Shown: positions 15,455-24,137, numbered from the stretch's first letter. The stretch: 64,000 bases of DNA from Olsenella sp. An290 (GCF_002159535.1 NZ_NFIU01000006.1:1-64000), one strand, 5' to 3'. The notes: generated from the letters alone by a model not told the origin. A program made the numbers and translations.

Positions 15455-15924
15455 TTATCCTCACCTCCCATGAACGAAGAGGAAAGCGTCTTTCGAATGT
15501 TGGCGAGCTGCGCGCGGACCGAGGCGTCGTAGCGCTTGCCGCGCACCTCGAGCATGATGCCGCCGATGATGGCGGGGTCAACGCGCTCAACGAGGTAGAC
15601 GGGTGCGTTGAGGTCGCGCTCGGCCTTCTCGCGGACCTTGGCGCGCAGGGCGTCGTCCATGGGGACGGCCGTGGTGACGGTCACCGAGACCGTCGTGTCC
15701 TGGGCGTCGAGCAGCTCCTTGTAGTGCTTGGCCACCTCGGAGATGAGGTCGAGGTCGTCCTCGCGCTGCATCGCGGCGATGGTCTCGAGCACCTCGGGGG
15801 AGAACTTCCGGGCGTGCTGCCACTGGACGAGGTCGGCGTTGGCGCGACCCTCCGAGCGGGCGGCCTCCATGAGGGCCCGGGTGTAGGCCTCGATCTTATC
15901 GGCGTTGCCGCGCTTAGTTGCCAT
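15451..15924 (-). CDS. atpH: F1Fo ATP synthase delta subunit
   Basis: A 157-residue delta subunit (OSCP homologue), linking F1 to the peripheral stalk. The C-terminal block [33 protein letters not shown] is diagnostic (conserved GG and RYD). The N-terminal six-helix domain is weakly conserved, as is usual. The start at 15924 ([14 protein letters not shown]) overlaps atpF by 11 bp. It is slightly shorter than the ~175 average. Confidence 0.93.
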   Translation of the reverse strand: MATKRGNADKIEAYTRALMEAARSEGRANADLVQWQHARKFSPEVLETIAAMQREDDLDLISEVAKHYKELLDAQDTTVSVTVTTAVPMDDALRAKVREKAERDLNAPVYLVERVDPAIIGGIMLEVRGKRYDASVRAQLANIRKTLSSSFMGGEDK

Positions 15925-16522
15925 CGGAGGTGCCCACTTCCGCAAGGTACTTCTCGGCAAGGCGGCGCTGCTCCTCCACGGAGAGGTCGTTGCCGATGAT
16001 CTTGCTCGCGATCTCAACGGAGAGGTCCACGACGGAGCCCGAGAGCTCGATCATGGCCTTGTGGCGCTCGGAGTCAACCGCGCCATGCGCCTTGGCGATG
16101 ACGTCGGCCGCCTCGCGCTGCGCCTTGGCGAGGATGCGCGAGCGCTCCTCCTCGGCCTCCTTCTTGGCCTTGGCGACGATGGCCTCGGCCTCCCGGTGCG
16201 CCTCGACGATCTTGGCGTCATAGGCGCGGGCCTGGTCGGCGGCCTCGACCTTCGAGCGCTCGGCGGCGTCGAGGTCGGACTGGATCTTCTCCTGGCGCTT
16301 CTCCATCATCTGAAGGACCTGCGGCCACACAAGCTTGGCGAGAACGGCCCAGATGATCAGGAAGGCGATGAGCGCCGGGATGAACTCGGCGGGCTTGGGG
16401 ATCAAGATGTCCGCCCCCACCGCCGACTCCTCGGCCAGCGCCACGGTCGGCATCGCCGTGAGCGTGAGCGCCAGGCCCGCGGCGGTCGCGCACAGGGCGG
16501 CCTTGTTAGCTGTGTTCTTCAT
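15914..16522 (-). CDS. atpF: F1Fo ATP synthase b subunit with signal-peptide-like N terminus
   Basis: A 202-residue b subunit of the peripheral stalk. Residues 46-66 are the normal single membrane helix (EFIPALIAFLIIWAVLAKLVW), followed by a long charged coiled coil (EKRQEKIQSDLDAAERSK through HGAVDSERHKAM). Upstream lies an extra ~33-residue segment: basic start, hydrophobic core (AALCATAAGLALTLTAMPTV), then VALA-E. It looks like a cleavable signal peptide. Most b subunits lack one. The start at 16522 is chosen because no later Met gives an intact membrane helix with a good ribosome-binding site. Position between atpE and atpH is standard. Confidence 0.93.
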   Translation of the reverse strand: MKNTANKAALCATAAGLALTLTAMPTVALAEESAVGADILIPKPAEFIPALIAFLIIWAVLAKLVWPQVLQMMEKRQEKIQSDLDAAERSKVEAADQARAYDAKIVEAHREAEAIVAKAKKEAEEERSRILAKAQREAADVIAKAHGAVDSERHKAMIELSGSVVDLSVEIASKIIGNDLSVEEQRRLAEKYLAEVGTSDGN

Positions 16523-16553
16523 GCGTGCCTCCAACTCGCTCGTCCGACAGCCC

Positions 16554-16757
16554 CTACTTGACGATGAGGCTGACGACGAAGCCGATGAGGGCGAGTGCCT
16601 CGACGAATGCCGAGCCCAGGATGAAGACCGTGAAGAGGCGGCCCTGGACCTCAGGCTGGCGAGCCATGCCCTGAGCGACACCGCTGGCGGCAAGGCCGAT
16701 GCCAATGCCCGCGCCGATAACGCCGAGACCATAACCAACGACACCGAGAGCTCCCAC
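16554..16757 (-). CDS. atpE: F1Fo ATP synthase c subunit
   Basis: A 67-residue proteolipid that forms the rotor ring. Two membrane helices flank the polar loop ARQPEVQ. The ion-binding carboxylate is the Glu of FVEALALIGF in helix 2. No Ser or Thr directly follows that Glu and helix 1 has no partner Gln, so the Na+-coupling signature is absent and proton coupling is inferred. It is short but within the family range. Confidence 0.95.
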   Translation of the reverse strand: MGALGVVGYGLGVIGAGIGIGLAASGVAQGMARQPEVQGRLFTVFILGSAFVEALALIGFVVSLIVK

Positions 16758-16874
16758 TGTTCCTCCTTTGACATCCGCCCCTGGTTCCTGTTGCGCGGGG
16801 CGAGTTCAAACCGAACCTACTATGCACTGCGGGCGAGCCCGCGAGTTGCCGATTGCTGCGCGCGGCCCCGCCGC

Positions 16875-17690
16875 CTACTCCTCGTCGGACTCGGCGATTT
16901 GGATGTAGACCGCGGAGAGGAGCGCGAAGACGTACGCCTGGATGGCGGCGACCATGATCTCCACCACGTATATGACGAGCAGGATACCCACCCAAAGGAC
17001 CGAGGCGCCGGCCTGAAGGGCCGTGGCCGCAGAGAAGGCCTGGATCATCGGCTCGAAGAAGAGGGAGGCCAGGATCGCGAAGGTGCCCATGACGACGTGG
17101 CCGGCGAAGAGGTTGCAGAAGAGTCGCACGGCCAGCGTGATGAGGCGAAGGATCGTGGAGAAGACCTCGATGAGCCACACGAGGGCGTTGAGCGGGAAGG
17201 CGACCCCGGCCGGGGCGAGGCTCTTGGCGTAGCCGAGGGCGCCGTGCTTCTTCACGCCGCAGACGATGAAGTAGACGAAGGAGCACACGGCGAGCGCCGC
17301 CGTGGTGGAGATGGTGCCGGTGCCCGGCTTGCAGCCCGGGATGATGCCCACGATGTTGTTGGCAAGCACCACGAGGAAGATCGACGCGATGAACGGGAAG
17401 TGGCGCTTCCAGGACTCGCCGAGCAGGCCCTTGCACATGTCGTCGCGGACAAACTCCACGAGGTACTCCATGCCGTTCACGAAGACGCCCTTGGGGACGA
17501 GGCCGGTTGCCTGGCGCTTCTTGAAGGCGAAGAGCAGAATCAGCATCAAGACGACGGCCACGGCGAACCAGAACGAGTACTGCGTGAATCCGGCGGCGTC
17601 AAGGCTGCCGAAGATCGCCTGGGACTTGAAGCTCCCAACGAGCTCGTTGACCTCTTCGCCCAGGCTGTCCAGCGGGTTGCCCACGTTCAT
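16875..17690 (-). CDS. atpB: F1Fo ATP synthase a subunit
   Basis: A 271-residue a subunit, the stator half-channel. It has several membrane helices and the conserved segment around the essential arginine (LRLITLAVRLFCNLFAGHVVMG), followed by the C-terminal helix pair ending YIQIAESDEE. The ATG at 17690 (MNVGNPLDS) is preferred. A TTG four codons upstream is an alternative, since the AGGGGAG lies very close to the ATG. The gap to atpE is 117 bp with no obvious gene. Confidence 0.94.
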   Translation of the reverse strand: MNVGNPLDSLGEEVNELVGSFKSQAIFGSLDAAGFTQYSFWFAVAVVLMLILLFAFKKRQATGLVPKGVFVNGMEYLVEFVRDDMCKGLLGESWKRHFPFIASIFLVVLANNIVGIIPGCKPGTGTISTTAALAVCSFVYFIVCGVKKHGALGYAKSLAPAGVAFPLNALVWLIEVFSTILRLITLAVRLFCNLFAGHVVMGTFAILASLFFEPMIQAFSAATALQAGASVLWVGILLVIYVVEIMVAAIQAYVFALLSAVYIQIAESDEE

Positions 17691-17698
17691 CTCTCCCC

Positions 17699-17995
17699 TC
17701 AAACCCGTGGGCGGCCGTTGGCCGCCCTCCAGGCCCGTATCGCCTCAACCGCCCACAGGAGCAGGAATGCGGCGATCATCGAACATCCGAACTCCAGAAA
17801 GCCGGTGTCCGCGGCAAGGTACACCACGAGCAGAACGACGGTGAGCGTGAGAAACGACGCGCCCACCGCCGCGAGACCGGCGGTCATGGAGACCTTGGCC
17901 TTTCCCCTCAGAGCCCGCTCGAACAGGACGGCCGGCGCAACGCAGCCCAGAAGGCCAAAGAGCGCGCCGGAGACAACGGCGACCTGAGGTTCCAA
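17699..17995 (-). CDS. Small membrane protein at the atpI position
   Basis: A 98-residue protein with three to four hydrophobic segments (VVSGALFGLLGCVAPAVLF, MTAGLAAVGASFLTLTVVLLVVYL, FLEFGCSMIAAFLLLWAVEAI). It is the first gene of the ATP synthase operon, where AtpI usually lies. AtpI proteins are poorly conserved and help c-ring assembly or Mg2+ handling. The assignment here rests on position, size and topology, not on sequence motifs. The start is a TTG at 17995 with GGGAGGC upstream. Confidence 0.65.
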   Translation of the reverse strand: MEPQVAVVSGALFGLLGCVAPAVLFERALRGKAKVSMTAGLAAVGASFLTLTVVLLVVYLAADTGFLEFGCSMIAAFLLLWAVEAIRAWRAANGRPRV

Positions 17996-18034
17996 GCGCG
18001 ACGCCTCCCGTCCGAGCGAAATAAGGACACTCGA

Positions 18035-18062
18035 AGTCTAGCGCGCCCGCGAAAATGGTCAA
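18035..18062 (-). promoter_or_regulatory. Probable promoter of the atp operon
   Basis: On the minus strand TTGACC (18057-18062) is followed after 16 bp by TAGACT (18035-18040), a good match to a housekeeping sigma promoter. Transcription would start near 18028, about 30 bases before the first atp gene. No other candidate of this quality lies in the upstream 500 bp. Confidence 0.6.
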
Positions 18063-18556
18063 GCTGACTGCCAGCCGCCCCCGATTCGACACATTCCGCC
18101 GCGAGAGGGGCCCGGGCGCGGCGGCCGGCGGGACGGTCGGTGGAACGGTCGGACGCGGCGACGGGCGGGACGGGCGGCGGGGCAGCCGTGTGCGGAGGGG
18201 CCTCGGGCCGCCGGGTTCTTCTCGGCAGTCAACGTGCAGAATTTGCTTTCATGTCATATATCCGCAGGTGAGTTTTTCGCGTTTGTCAGATTTTGCGCGT
18301 TAATCGTCTGGGCCCGGGCGCAGGCATCCGGCCACCCATCGTCCTGCCGCACCGGCGGCCGCGGCGCGCCCCTCGCCATGGAGGCAGACCCCATCCCCCG
18401 CGCGCGCGGCAAGCGGGCGCGAGGCCCAGAGAGCCCCGCGCCCAGCCGCCGCGCGTGCACTTTCCGGCCCGCCCCGCCCGCCGTCCGGCCCCATCCGGTG
18501 GCACCAAATCACCACAAATCGGAACGGGCCCTGACGAGGCGGCGCGAGAAGGACCG
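18063..18556. other. Gene-free interval between upp and the atp operon
   Basis: About 490 bp without a convincing gene. It holds a GC-rich tract with short GACGG-type repeats (18130-18185), a GGTTCTTCTCGG motif (18214-18225), one copy of the dispersed inverted-repeat family (18231-18306) and a second GC-rich stretch before the upp stop. Frames here have repetitive Arg/Pro/Ala composition and no recognisable product. Confidence 0.6.
18231..18306 (+). repeat. Dispersed ~75-bp inverted-repeat element, copy A
   Basis: This copy has imperfect terminal arms (TCAACGTGCAGAATTTG on the left; CAGATTTTGCGCGTTAA on the right, 13 of 17 pairing) around a central TCATATATCCGCAG. In the same orientation, that centre and right arm recur on the minus strand at 22911-22984 and 40000-40080. 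It lies between the upp stop and the atp promoter. No coding potential. It may be a miniature mobile or structured RNA element; the function is unknown. Confidence 0.7.
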
Positions 18557-19204
18557 CTACTTGGTGCCGTAGATGCGGTCGCCCGCGTCGCCGAGCCCCG
18601 GCAGGATGTAGGCGTGGTCGTTGAGCTGGCGGTCGAGGGCGCACGTGTAGAGGCGCACGTCCGGGTCGAAGTCCAGCGTGGCGCGCACGCCCTCGGGGGC
18701 GGAGACGAGCGTGAGGCAGCGGATGTCGCGGACGCCGGCCTCGCGCAGGAACTGGATGGCCGCCGTGAGCGACCCGCCCGTGGCGAGCATGGGGTCGACC
18801 ACGAGGCAGGTGCGGTTCTCGATGTCGGCCGGGAACTTGCAGTAGTACTGATGCGGCACGTGGGTCTCGGGGTCGCGGTACATGCCCACGTGGCCCACGC
18901 GCGCCGAGGGGACGAGCTGGAGGATGCCGTCGACCATGCCCAGGCCCGCGCGCAGGATCGGGATGATGGCGACCTTCTTGCCGGAGAGGCGCCGGCACGT
19001 GGTGGTCTCGAGCGGGGTCTCCACCTCGACGTCCTCGAGCGCGAAGTCGCGCATGGCCTCGTAGCCCTCGAAGATGGCGAGCTCGTTCACGAGCTCGCGG
19101 AACTGCTTGGTGGGGGTGTTCTTGTCGCGCAGAATCGAGAGCTTGTGCTGCACGAGCGGGTGGTCGATGACCGTAAAGCGCGCGGGGTCGAACTCTTCTG
19201 CCAT
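18557..19204 (-). CDS. upp: Uracil phosphoribosyltransferase
   Basis: A 215-residue UPRTase for pyrimidine salvage (uracil + PRPP to UMP). The PRPP loop [11 protein letters not shown] and the uracil-binding C-terminal block [17 protein letters not shown] are both present, as is the N-terminal block [13 protein letters not shown]. It follows glyA on the same strand after 93 bp that contain two tandem 27-bp hairpin units, and a gene-free interval separates it from the atp operon. Confidence 0.96.
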   Translation of the reverse strand: MAEEFDPARFTVIDHPLVQHKLSILRDKNTPTKQFRELVNELAIFEGYEAMRDFALEDVEVETPLETTTCRRLSGKKVAIIPILRAGLGMVDGILQLVPSARVGHVGMYRDPETHVPHQYYCKFPADIENRTCLVVDPMLATGGSLTAAIQFLREAGVRDIRCLTLVSAPEGVRATLDFDPDVRLYTCALDRQLNDHAYILPGLGDAGDRIYGTK

Positions 19205-19239
19205 GGGGCTTCCTTCCTGTGCGTCAGTTGGGCGTCAAT

Positions 19240-19295
19240 GTGGAAAAGTGCCTGTCCCTTTTCCACGCGTGGAAAAGTGCCTGTCCCCTTTCCAC
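19240..19295. repeat. Two tandem 27-bp palindromic units between glyA and upp
   Basis: Two copies (19240-19266 and 19269-19295, period 29 bp) read GTGGAAAAGTGCCTGTCC followed by CTTTTCCAC or CCTTTCCAC. Copy 1 has perfect 9-bp inverted ends (GTGGAAAAG/CTTTTCCAC) and copy 2 has 7-bp ends. The second unit ends 2 bp before the glyA stop codon. In mRNA they form two identical hairpins in the glyA-upp interval. No U-tract, so they are not ordinary terminators. Confidence 0.75.
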
Positions 19296-19297
19296 GG

Positions 19298-20554
19298 TCA
19301 GCGGAGGTCGGGGTAGAGGGGATGGGAGGCGAGCAGCTCGCGCACCTCGAGCTGGGTGCGGTCCATGAGGCCGTCGCGGGCATGTCCCGCGATGACCTCG
19401 CCGATGAGCTGGCCCACGCGCTCGCACTCCTGCTCGGAGAAGCCGCGCGTGGTAACGGCGGCCGAGCCGACGCGGATGCCGCTCGTGACGAAGGGCGAGC
19501 GCCGCTCGCCGGGGATGGTGTTCTTGTTCACGGTGATGCCGACCTCGTCGAGCAGCCGCTCGGCGTCCTTGCCCGTGACCTCCCCCGCCGGGGTGAGGTC
19601 AACGAGGAGGAGGTGGTTGTCCGTGCCCCCCGAGACCAGGCGCAGCCCGCGCGACTCCATGCCGCGCCCGAGGGCGCGCGCGTTGGCGAGGACCGCGTCG
19701 GTATAGGCGGCAAACTCGGGGGCGAGCGCCTCGCCAAAGGCGACGGCCTTGCCGGCGATGACGTGCTCGAGGGGGCCACCCTGGCTCCCCGGGAAGACGG
19801 CGGAGTCGAGCCTCTTGGCGAGGTCGGGGCTGTTCGTGAGGATGAGGCCGCCGCGCGGGCCGCGCAGGGTCTTGTGGGTGGTCGAGGTCACCACGTCGGC
19901 GTGCGGGACCGGCGAGGGGTGGCGCCCCGTGGCCACGAGGCCGGCGATGTGGGCCATGTCCACCATGAGCGCGGCGCCCACCTCGTGCGCGATCTGGGCG
20001 AAGCGCTCGAAGTCGATGGTGCGCGGGTAGGCCGAGGCGCCGGCGATGATGACGCGCGGGCGCGACGCGCGGGCGAGCTCCGCCACGGCGTCGTAGTCGA
20101 TGCGCTCGGTCTGGGGGTCCACCCCGTAGGAGACCACGTGGTAGAGCTTGCCCGAGAAGTTGGCGGGAGAGCCGTGCGTGAGGTGGCCGCCGTTGTCGAG
20201 CGCCATGCCCAGGATGGTGTCGCCGGGCGCGGCCAGGGCGGCGAGCGCCGCGTAGTTGGCCTGCGCGCCCGAGTGCGGCTGCACGTTGGCAAAGGCGGCG
20301 CCGAAGAGCTGGCAGGCGCGGTCTCGCGCGAGGTTCTCCGCGCGGTCGACCGCCCAGCAGCCGCCGTAGTAGCGCTTGCCGGGCAGGCCCTCGGCGTACT
20401 TGTTGGTCAGGGGCGACCCGACGGCCTCCATGACCGCCGGCGAGACGAAGTTCTCGGACGCGATGAGCTCGATGGAGGCGCGCTGGCGGCGCACCTCGTC
20501 CTCGATGGCCGAGAAGACCTCAGGGTCGGACGCTCTCAGGTGCTCGCAGAACAT
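19298..20554 (-). CDS. glyA: Serine hydroxymethyltransferase
   Basis: A 418-residue PLP enzyme converting serine and tetrahydrofolate to glycine and methylene-THF. It has the N-terminal [11 protein letters not shown], the tetrahydrofolate-side region [14 protein letters not shown], and the PLP lysine in the motif [16 protein letters not shown]. The start was moved to 20554 ([14 protein letters not shown]), because AAGGAGGGG lies just upstream and the longer frame adds residues not found in the family. It sits in the usual actinobacterial cluster with rpiB, tsaC, prmC and prfA. Confidence 0.96.
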   Translation of the reverse strand: MFCEHLRASDPEVFSAIEDEVRRQRASIELIASENFVSPAVMEAVGSPLTNKYAEGLPGKRYYGGCWAVDRAENLARDRACQLFGAAFANVQPHSGAQANYAALAALAAPGDTILGMALDNGGHLTHGSPANFSGKLYHVVSYGVDPQTERIDYDAVAELARASRPRVIIAGASAYPRTIDFERFAQIAHEVGAALMVDMAHIAGLVATGRHPSPVPHADVVTSTTHKTLRGPRGGLILTNSPDLAKRLDSAVFPGSQGGPLEHVIAGKAVAFGEALAPEFAAYTDAVLANARALGRGMESRGLRLVSGGTDNHLLLVDLTPAGEVTGKDAERLLDEVGITVNKNTIPGERRSPFVTSGIRVGSAAVTTRGFSEQECERVGQLIGEVIAGHARDGLMDRTQLEVRELLASHPLYPDLR

Positions 20555-20571
20555 GGGAACCCCTCCTTTGC

Positions 20572-20597
20572 AAAAAGCGCCCACACGAGGCGGGCGC
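20572..20597 (-). terminator. Terminator between rpiB and glyA
   Basis: On the minus strand GCGCCC (20592-20597) and GGGCGC (20577-20582) form a stem directly followed by TTTTTG. It lies in the 51-bp rpiB-glyA gap, only about 18 bases before the glyA start. It may attenuate read-through into glyA rather than end the operon. Confidence 0.55.
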
Positions 20598-20605
20598 GAG
20601 TGCGG

Positions 20606-21079
20606 CTACAGGCCGAAGTCGGCAGGAACGCCCGCGAACCCCGGGTCGTCCTCCCGCATGATCTTCTCGACGCGGCCGGTGTGACGGCCGCCCTCGAAGT
20701 CGGTGGACAGGAAGGCGTCGAGGATCTTCTCGTTGTCCTCGAGCGAGACGAAGCGGCCGGAGAGCCCGATGACGTTCGCGTCATTGTGCTCGCGGCAGAG
20801 GCGCGCGAACTCGACCGTCTGGATGGGGCACGCGCGCACGCCCGGCACCTTGTCGGCCGCCATGGCGATGCCAAGGCCCGTGCCGCAGATGAGGACGCCG
20901 CGGTCCGCCGCGCCGGCAGCGACCGCGCGGGCGACCTTGTCGGCGAAGTCGGGGTAGTCGCAGCGGTCGTCGGTGGCGGGGCCCATGTCCTCGACCTCGT
21001 GGCCCTGGGCGCGCAGGTAGTCCGCGAGCGGGGCCTTCTGGACGAACCCGGCGTGGTCTGACGCGATGGCAATGCGCAT
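20606..21079 (-). CDS. rpiB: Ribose-5-phosphate isomerase B
   Basis: A 157-residue RpiB/LacAB-type isomerase that interconverts ribose-5-phosphate and ribulose-5-phosphate. Key blocks are IAIASDHAGF near the N terminus, the active-site loop GVLICGTGLGIAMAADKVPGVRA (with the catalytic Cys of CGTG), and REHNDANVIGLSGRFV. The start at 21079 (MRIAIASDHAG) is the family start. The C terminus is about 10 residues longer than E. coli RpiB, with FEGGRHTGRVEKIM conserved. Confidence 0.95.
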   Translation of the reverse strand: MRIAIASDHAGFVQKAPLADYLRAQGHEVEDMGPATDDRCDYPDFADKVARAVAAGAADRGVLICGTGLGIAMAADKVPGVRACPIQTVEFARLCREHNDANVIGLSGRFVSLEDNEKILDAFLSTDFEGGRHTGRVEKIMREDDPGFAGVPADFGL

Positions 21080-21225
21080 GTGTGCTACTCCCCTTCGTCG
21101 AGATGGCGGTCGTTCGTGCATCCCGTTCAGAGTACCACGACGACGCGACGGCCCCGTGCGGAGAGGCGCCCGTCAAGGGCGCGCCCTGGCCCGGCCCTCG
21201 CGCGAGCCCCCCCGCGAGGAGGCGC

Positions 21226-21870
21226 TCAGCGCGCGGCGAGAAGAACCTCGTCCTCCGCGAGCGCCCCGAGGCGCAGGATGCGGGGCTCGGGCCCCGTGGC
21301 GTCGACGATCGTGGAGGCCACGCCCACGGGCGCCGCGCCGCCGTCGAGCGTGAGGTCCGCCGCGGCCACGATGGCCGGCTCGACGCCGTGCCCCGAGGTC
21401 GCGGCAGGGGCACCGTGCGTATTGGCGCTCGTCTGGGCGAGCGGCGCGCCCACGGCGCGGACGAGCGCGCGGTCGAGCGCGGAGCCCGGGCAGCGCAGGG
21501 CGATGGTGGGGCCGTCCGCGCCGGCCTGGGCGTACTCCGCGGGGACCTTCTCCGAGGCGCGCACCACGAGGGTGAGGGCGCCGGGCCAGTGGGCCGCCGC
21601 GAGGCGCCGGGCCCAGTCGGGGACGTCCTGGCCGTACGTGTCGAGGTCCCTCTCGTCCGCGACGAACCACGGGAGGGTCTGCGCGCGGTCGCGGCGCTTG
21701 ATGTCGAAGATGCGCCCGTGCGCCGGGTTTCCCGGCGTCGCCGCGCAGCAGATGCCGTAGACGGAGTCGGTGGGCAGCACGAGCACGCCGCCGGCGCGCG
21801 CGACCTCGGCGGCGCGGGCGACGACCTCCTCGCTGGGCGACATCTGGTCAACGCTGAGAACGGCTCCCAT
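21226..21870 (-). CDS. tsaC: L-threonylcarbamoyladenylate synthase (Sua5/YciO/YrdC family)
   Basis: A 214-residue YrdC-fold protein, predicted to make threonylcarbamoyl-AMP for the tRNA t6A37 modification. It has the nucleotide/bicarbonate-binding LPTDSVYGICCAA, the KRRDR segment, the threonine-side WPGALTLVV and the signature SANTHGAPAATS. The C terminus (VGVASTIVDATGPEPRILRLGAL) is standard for the short form without the Sua5 domain. It starts 5 bp after the prmC stop, so they are likely one transcript. Confidence 0.92.
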   Translation of the reverse strand: MGAVLSVDQMSPSEEVVARAAEVARAGGVLVLPTDSVYGICCAATPGNPAHGRIFDIKRRDRAQTLPWFVADERDLDTYGQDVPDWARRLAAAHWPGALTLVVRASEKVPAEYAQAGADGPTIALRCPGSALDRALVRAVGAPLAQTSANTHGAPAATSGHGVEPAIVAAADLTLDGGAAPVGVASTIVDATGPEPRILRLGALAEDEVLLAAR

Positions 21871-21874
21871 GGCG

Positions 21875-22813
21875 CTAGGCCTCCCTTGTGGCAACGAGCA
21901 CGCGCGGACGGTGGGTGAGGTCCTCGCGGACCTCGACCGTGGCCCAGCCGCCCTGCGCGCGCGTGAGCTCGGCGGCGGCGTCGAGCGCGCCCTCGAAGAG
22001 CTCCACGGCAAGCATCCCGCCTGGGGCGAGGGCGCGCGGGGCAACGTCGAGCAGGCGGCGGAACACGTCGAGCCCGTCCGCGCCGCCGTCGAGCGCGAGC
22101 TCGGGCTCGTGGTCGACGACCTCGGAGGGCACCTCGTGGCGCAGGACCTCCGTGGGGATGTAGGGCGGGTTGGAGACAAGGACCGAGAAGGACCCCATGA
22201 GCTTTGGGTCCACGTCCGCGACGAGGTCGGTGAGCAGGACGTCCACGCGCCCCTCCAGGCCGAGCGCCTCGCGGTTGCGCGTGGCGAGCTCGACCGCGCG
22301 CTCGGAGAGGTCGGTCGCGGTGACGTGCGTGCCGGGGCGCTCCGAGGCGATCGAGAGCGCAATGCAGCCGGTGCCGGTGCCGACCTCGAGGACGCGGACG
22401 AGGGGGGCCTCGGGGTCGGGGGCCGCCGCGGGGGGCTGCTCGGCCGGCGCGGGGCGCGCCGCCGCAAGGGCCGCGTCGACGCCCTCGAGGGCCGCGTCCA
22501 CCAGGACCTCCGTCTCGGGGCGCGGGATGAGCACGCCGCGCTCGCAGCGCAAGACGATGTGACGGAAGGGCATCTCGCCGGTCACGTACTGGAGCGGCTC
22601 GCCGGCCGCGCGCCGCTCGATGGCCGCGTGCATGGCGGCGAGCTCGGCGGCGTCGAGCGGCTTGTCAAAGTTCACGTAGAGCTCCACACGGGAGAGCCCG
22701 CAAACGTTGGCGAGCAGCCACTCGGCGGAAAGGCGCGGGTGCTCGTCGCCCTTGCGCTCAAGGTAGCCGGTCGTCCAGTCAAGGATGCGCTTGATGGTCC
22801 AGATCTGGGTCAC
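21875..22813 (-). CDS. prmC: Peptide chain release factor N5-glutamine methyltransferase
   Basis: A 312-residue PrmC, which methylates the glutamine of the GGQ motif in release factors; its likely substrate PrfA is encoded just upstream. It has an N-terminal helical domain (RLSAEWLLANVCGLSR, GEPLQYVTGEMPFR), then PRPETEVLV, the SAM loop VLEVGTGTGCIALS, and the catalytic NPPYIP. An Ala/Pro-rich loop of about 20 residues (APAEQPPAAAPDPEAP) precedes the SAM domain. The start is a GTG at 22813 with AAAGGAAT upstream. The longer frame runs through the repeat element and is rejected. Confidence 0.94.
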   Translation of the reverse strand: MTQIWTIKRILDWTTGYLERKGDEHPRLSAEWLLANVCGLSRVELYVNFDKPLDAAELAAMHAAIERRAAGEPLQYVTGEMPFRHIVLRCERGVLIPRPETEVLVDAALEGVDAALAAARPAPAEQPPAAAPDPEAPLVRVLEVGTGTGCIALSIASERPGTHVTATDLSERAVELATRNREALGLEGRVDVLLTDLVADVDPKLMGSFSVLVSNPPYIPTEVLRHEVPSEVVDHEPELALDGGADGLDVFRRLLDVAPRALAPGGMLAVELFEGALDAAAELTRAQGGWATVEVREDLTHRPRVLVATREA

Positions 22814-22910
22814 GGGACGATTCCTTTCGCCGCGTGGGGTACGGGACGGGCGCGGGGCCGCCGGGCGCGAATGGCGTCGAGTGCGCGTTCTTCTCGCCCG
22901 CCTGCGCGCG

Positions 22911-22984
22911 TTAACGCACATAATCTGACTTTTCCCGGAAAACCAACTGGGGATATATGACATTAAATCAGATTCTGCGCGTTA
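22911..22984 (-). repeat. Dispersed inverted-repeat element, copy B
   Basis: The terminal arms are TTAACGCACATAATCTGA (22911-22928) and TCAGATTCTGCGCGTTA (22968-22984), with a GGATATATGACAT core between them. It matches copies at 18231-18306 (opposite orientation) and 40000-40080 (same orientation). An inner palindrome TTTTCCCGGAAAA is also visible. It lies in the 259-bp gap between prfA and prmC and is flanked by inverted TTCTTCTCG (22888-22896) and CGAGAAAAACC (23010-23020). Confidence 0.75.
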
Positions 22985-23072
22985 TTTGGTGGGCGGCGGC
23001 GCGCACTCGCGAGAAAAACCGTCCGCGCGCGGCCCGCCCGGAACCCGGCCCGCGCCGCACGGCGCGCAGCCG

Positions 23073-24137
23073 TCACACGGCCTGGGCGAGCTTCTCCGCG
23101 CGCTCGGCCGCGGCCAGGGCCTCGATCACGGAGGGCAGCGCGTCGCCGAGAAGCACCCCGTTGTAGGTGCCGTTGAAACCGATGCGGTGGTCGGTCACGC
23201 GGTCCTGCGGCTGGTTGTAGGTGCGGATCTTCTCCGAGCGGTTGCCATGGCCGATCTGCGAGAGGCGCTCGGCGCCCTGTTCGGCCTGCTGGCGCTCCAG
23301 CTCCATCTCGTAGAGGCGGGCGCGCAGCATCTGCATGCAGACCTCGCGGTTCTGGATCTGCGAGCGCTGGTCCTGCGACTGCACCACGGTGTTGGTGGGC
23401 AGGTGGGTGATGCGCACCGCGGAGTAGGTGGTGTTGACGCACTGGCCGCCGGGGCCGGAGGCGCAGTAGGTGTCGATCCGCAGGTCGGACTGGTCGATCT
23501 GGATGTCGATCTCGTCGGCCTCGGGCAGGACCGCCACGGTGGCCGTGGAGGTCTGGATGCGGCCCTGGCTCTCGGTCTTGGGGACGCGCTGGACGCGGTG
23601 GACGCCGGACTCGTACTTGAGCACGGAGTAGACCTTGTCGCCGGAGACCTTGAACTCGATGGTCTTGAAGCCGCCGGCCTCGCTCGGGCTGGACGAGAGC
23701 ACCTCGAGCTTCCAGCCGCGACCCTCGCAGAAGTGCTGGTACATCTTGAAGAGGTCGCCCGCGAAGATGGCGGCCTCGTCGCCGCCCACGCCAGCGCGGA
23801 TCTCCACGATGGTGTCCTTCTCGTCGTTGGGGTCGGCGGGGATGAGCAGGTACTTGATCTCCTCCTCGAGCTCCGGCAGCTTGGCCTCGTTGGCGGCGAT
23901 GTCCTCCTGGAGCATGGCCTTCTCGTCGGCGTCCGCCTCGTGGAGCATCTCCTTGGCGGCCTCGATGTCGTCAAGGGCGCCCAGGTACTCGCGGGCGCGC
24001 GCCACGAGCTCGGCCTGGCCGGCGTGCTCCTTGGCCAGGCGCGCGTACTCCTTGGGGTCGGAGACCACGGCCGGGTCCATGAGCTTCTTCTCGAGCTCCT
24101 CGTAGGCGGCGATGATCTTGGTGAGCTTGTCGTGCAT
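23073..24137 (-). CDS. prfA: Peptide chain release factor 1
   Basis: A 354-residue RF1 that ends translation at UAA and UAG. It has the catalytic GGQ (230-232, in CASGPGGQCVN), an RF1-type P-x-T tripeptide (PKT, 186-188, in RVQRVPKTESQGRI) and the N-terminal helical domain. The residue after RI in GRIQTS is Gln195, where E. coli RF1 has His197 in the stop-codon-reading pocket. The GPGGQCVNTT context also differs from the common GAGGQHVN. It is followed by prmC, whose product methylates the GGQ. Confidence 0.96.
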   Translation of the reverse strand: MHDKLTKIIAAYEELEKKLMDPAVVSDPKEYARLAKEHAGQAELVARAREYLGALDDIEAAKEMLHEADADEKAMLQEDIAANEAKLPELEEEIKYLLIPADPNDEKDTIVEIRAGVGGDEAAIFAGDLFKMYQHFCEGRGWKLEVLSSSPSEAGGFKTIEFKVSGDKVYSVLKYESGVHRVQRVPKTESQGRIQTSTATVAVLPEADEIDIQIDQSDLRIDTYCASGPGGQCVNTTYSAVRITHLPTNTVVQSQDQRSQIQNREVCMQMLRARLYEMELERQQAEQGAERLSQIGHGNRSEKIRTYNQPQDRVTDHRIGFNGTYNGVLLGDALPSVIEALAAAERAEKLAQAV

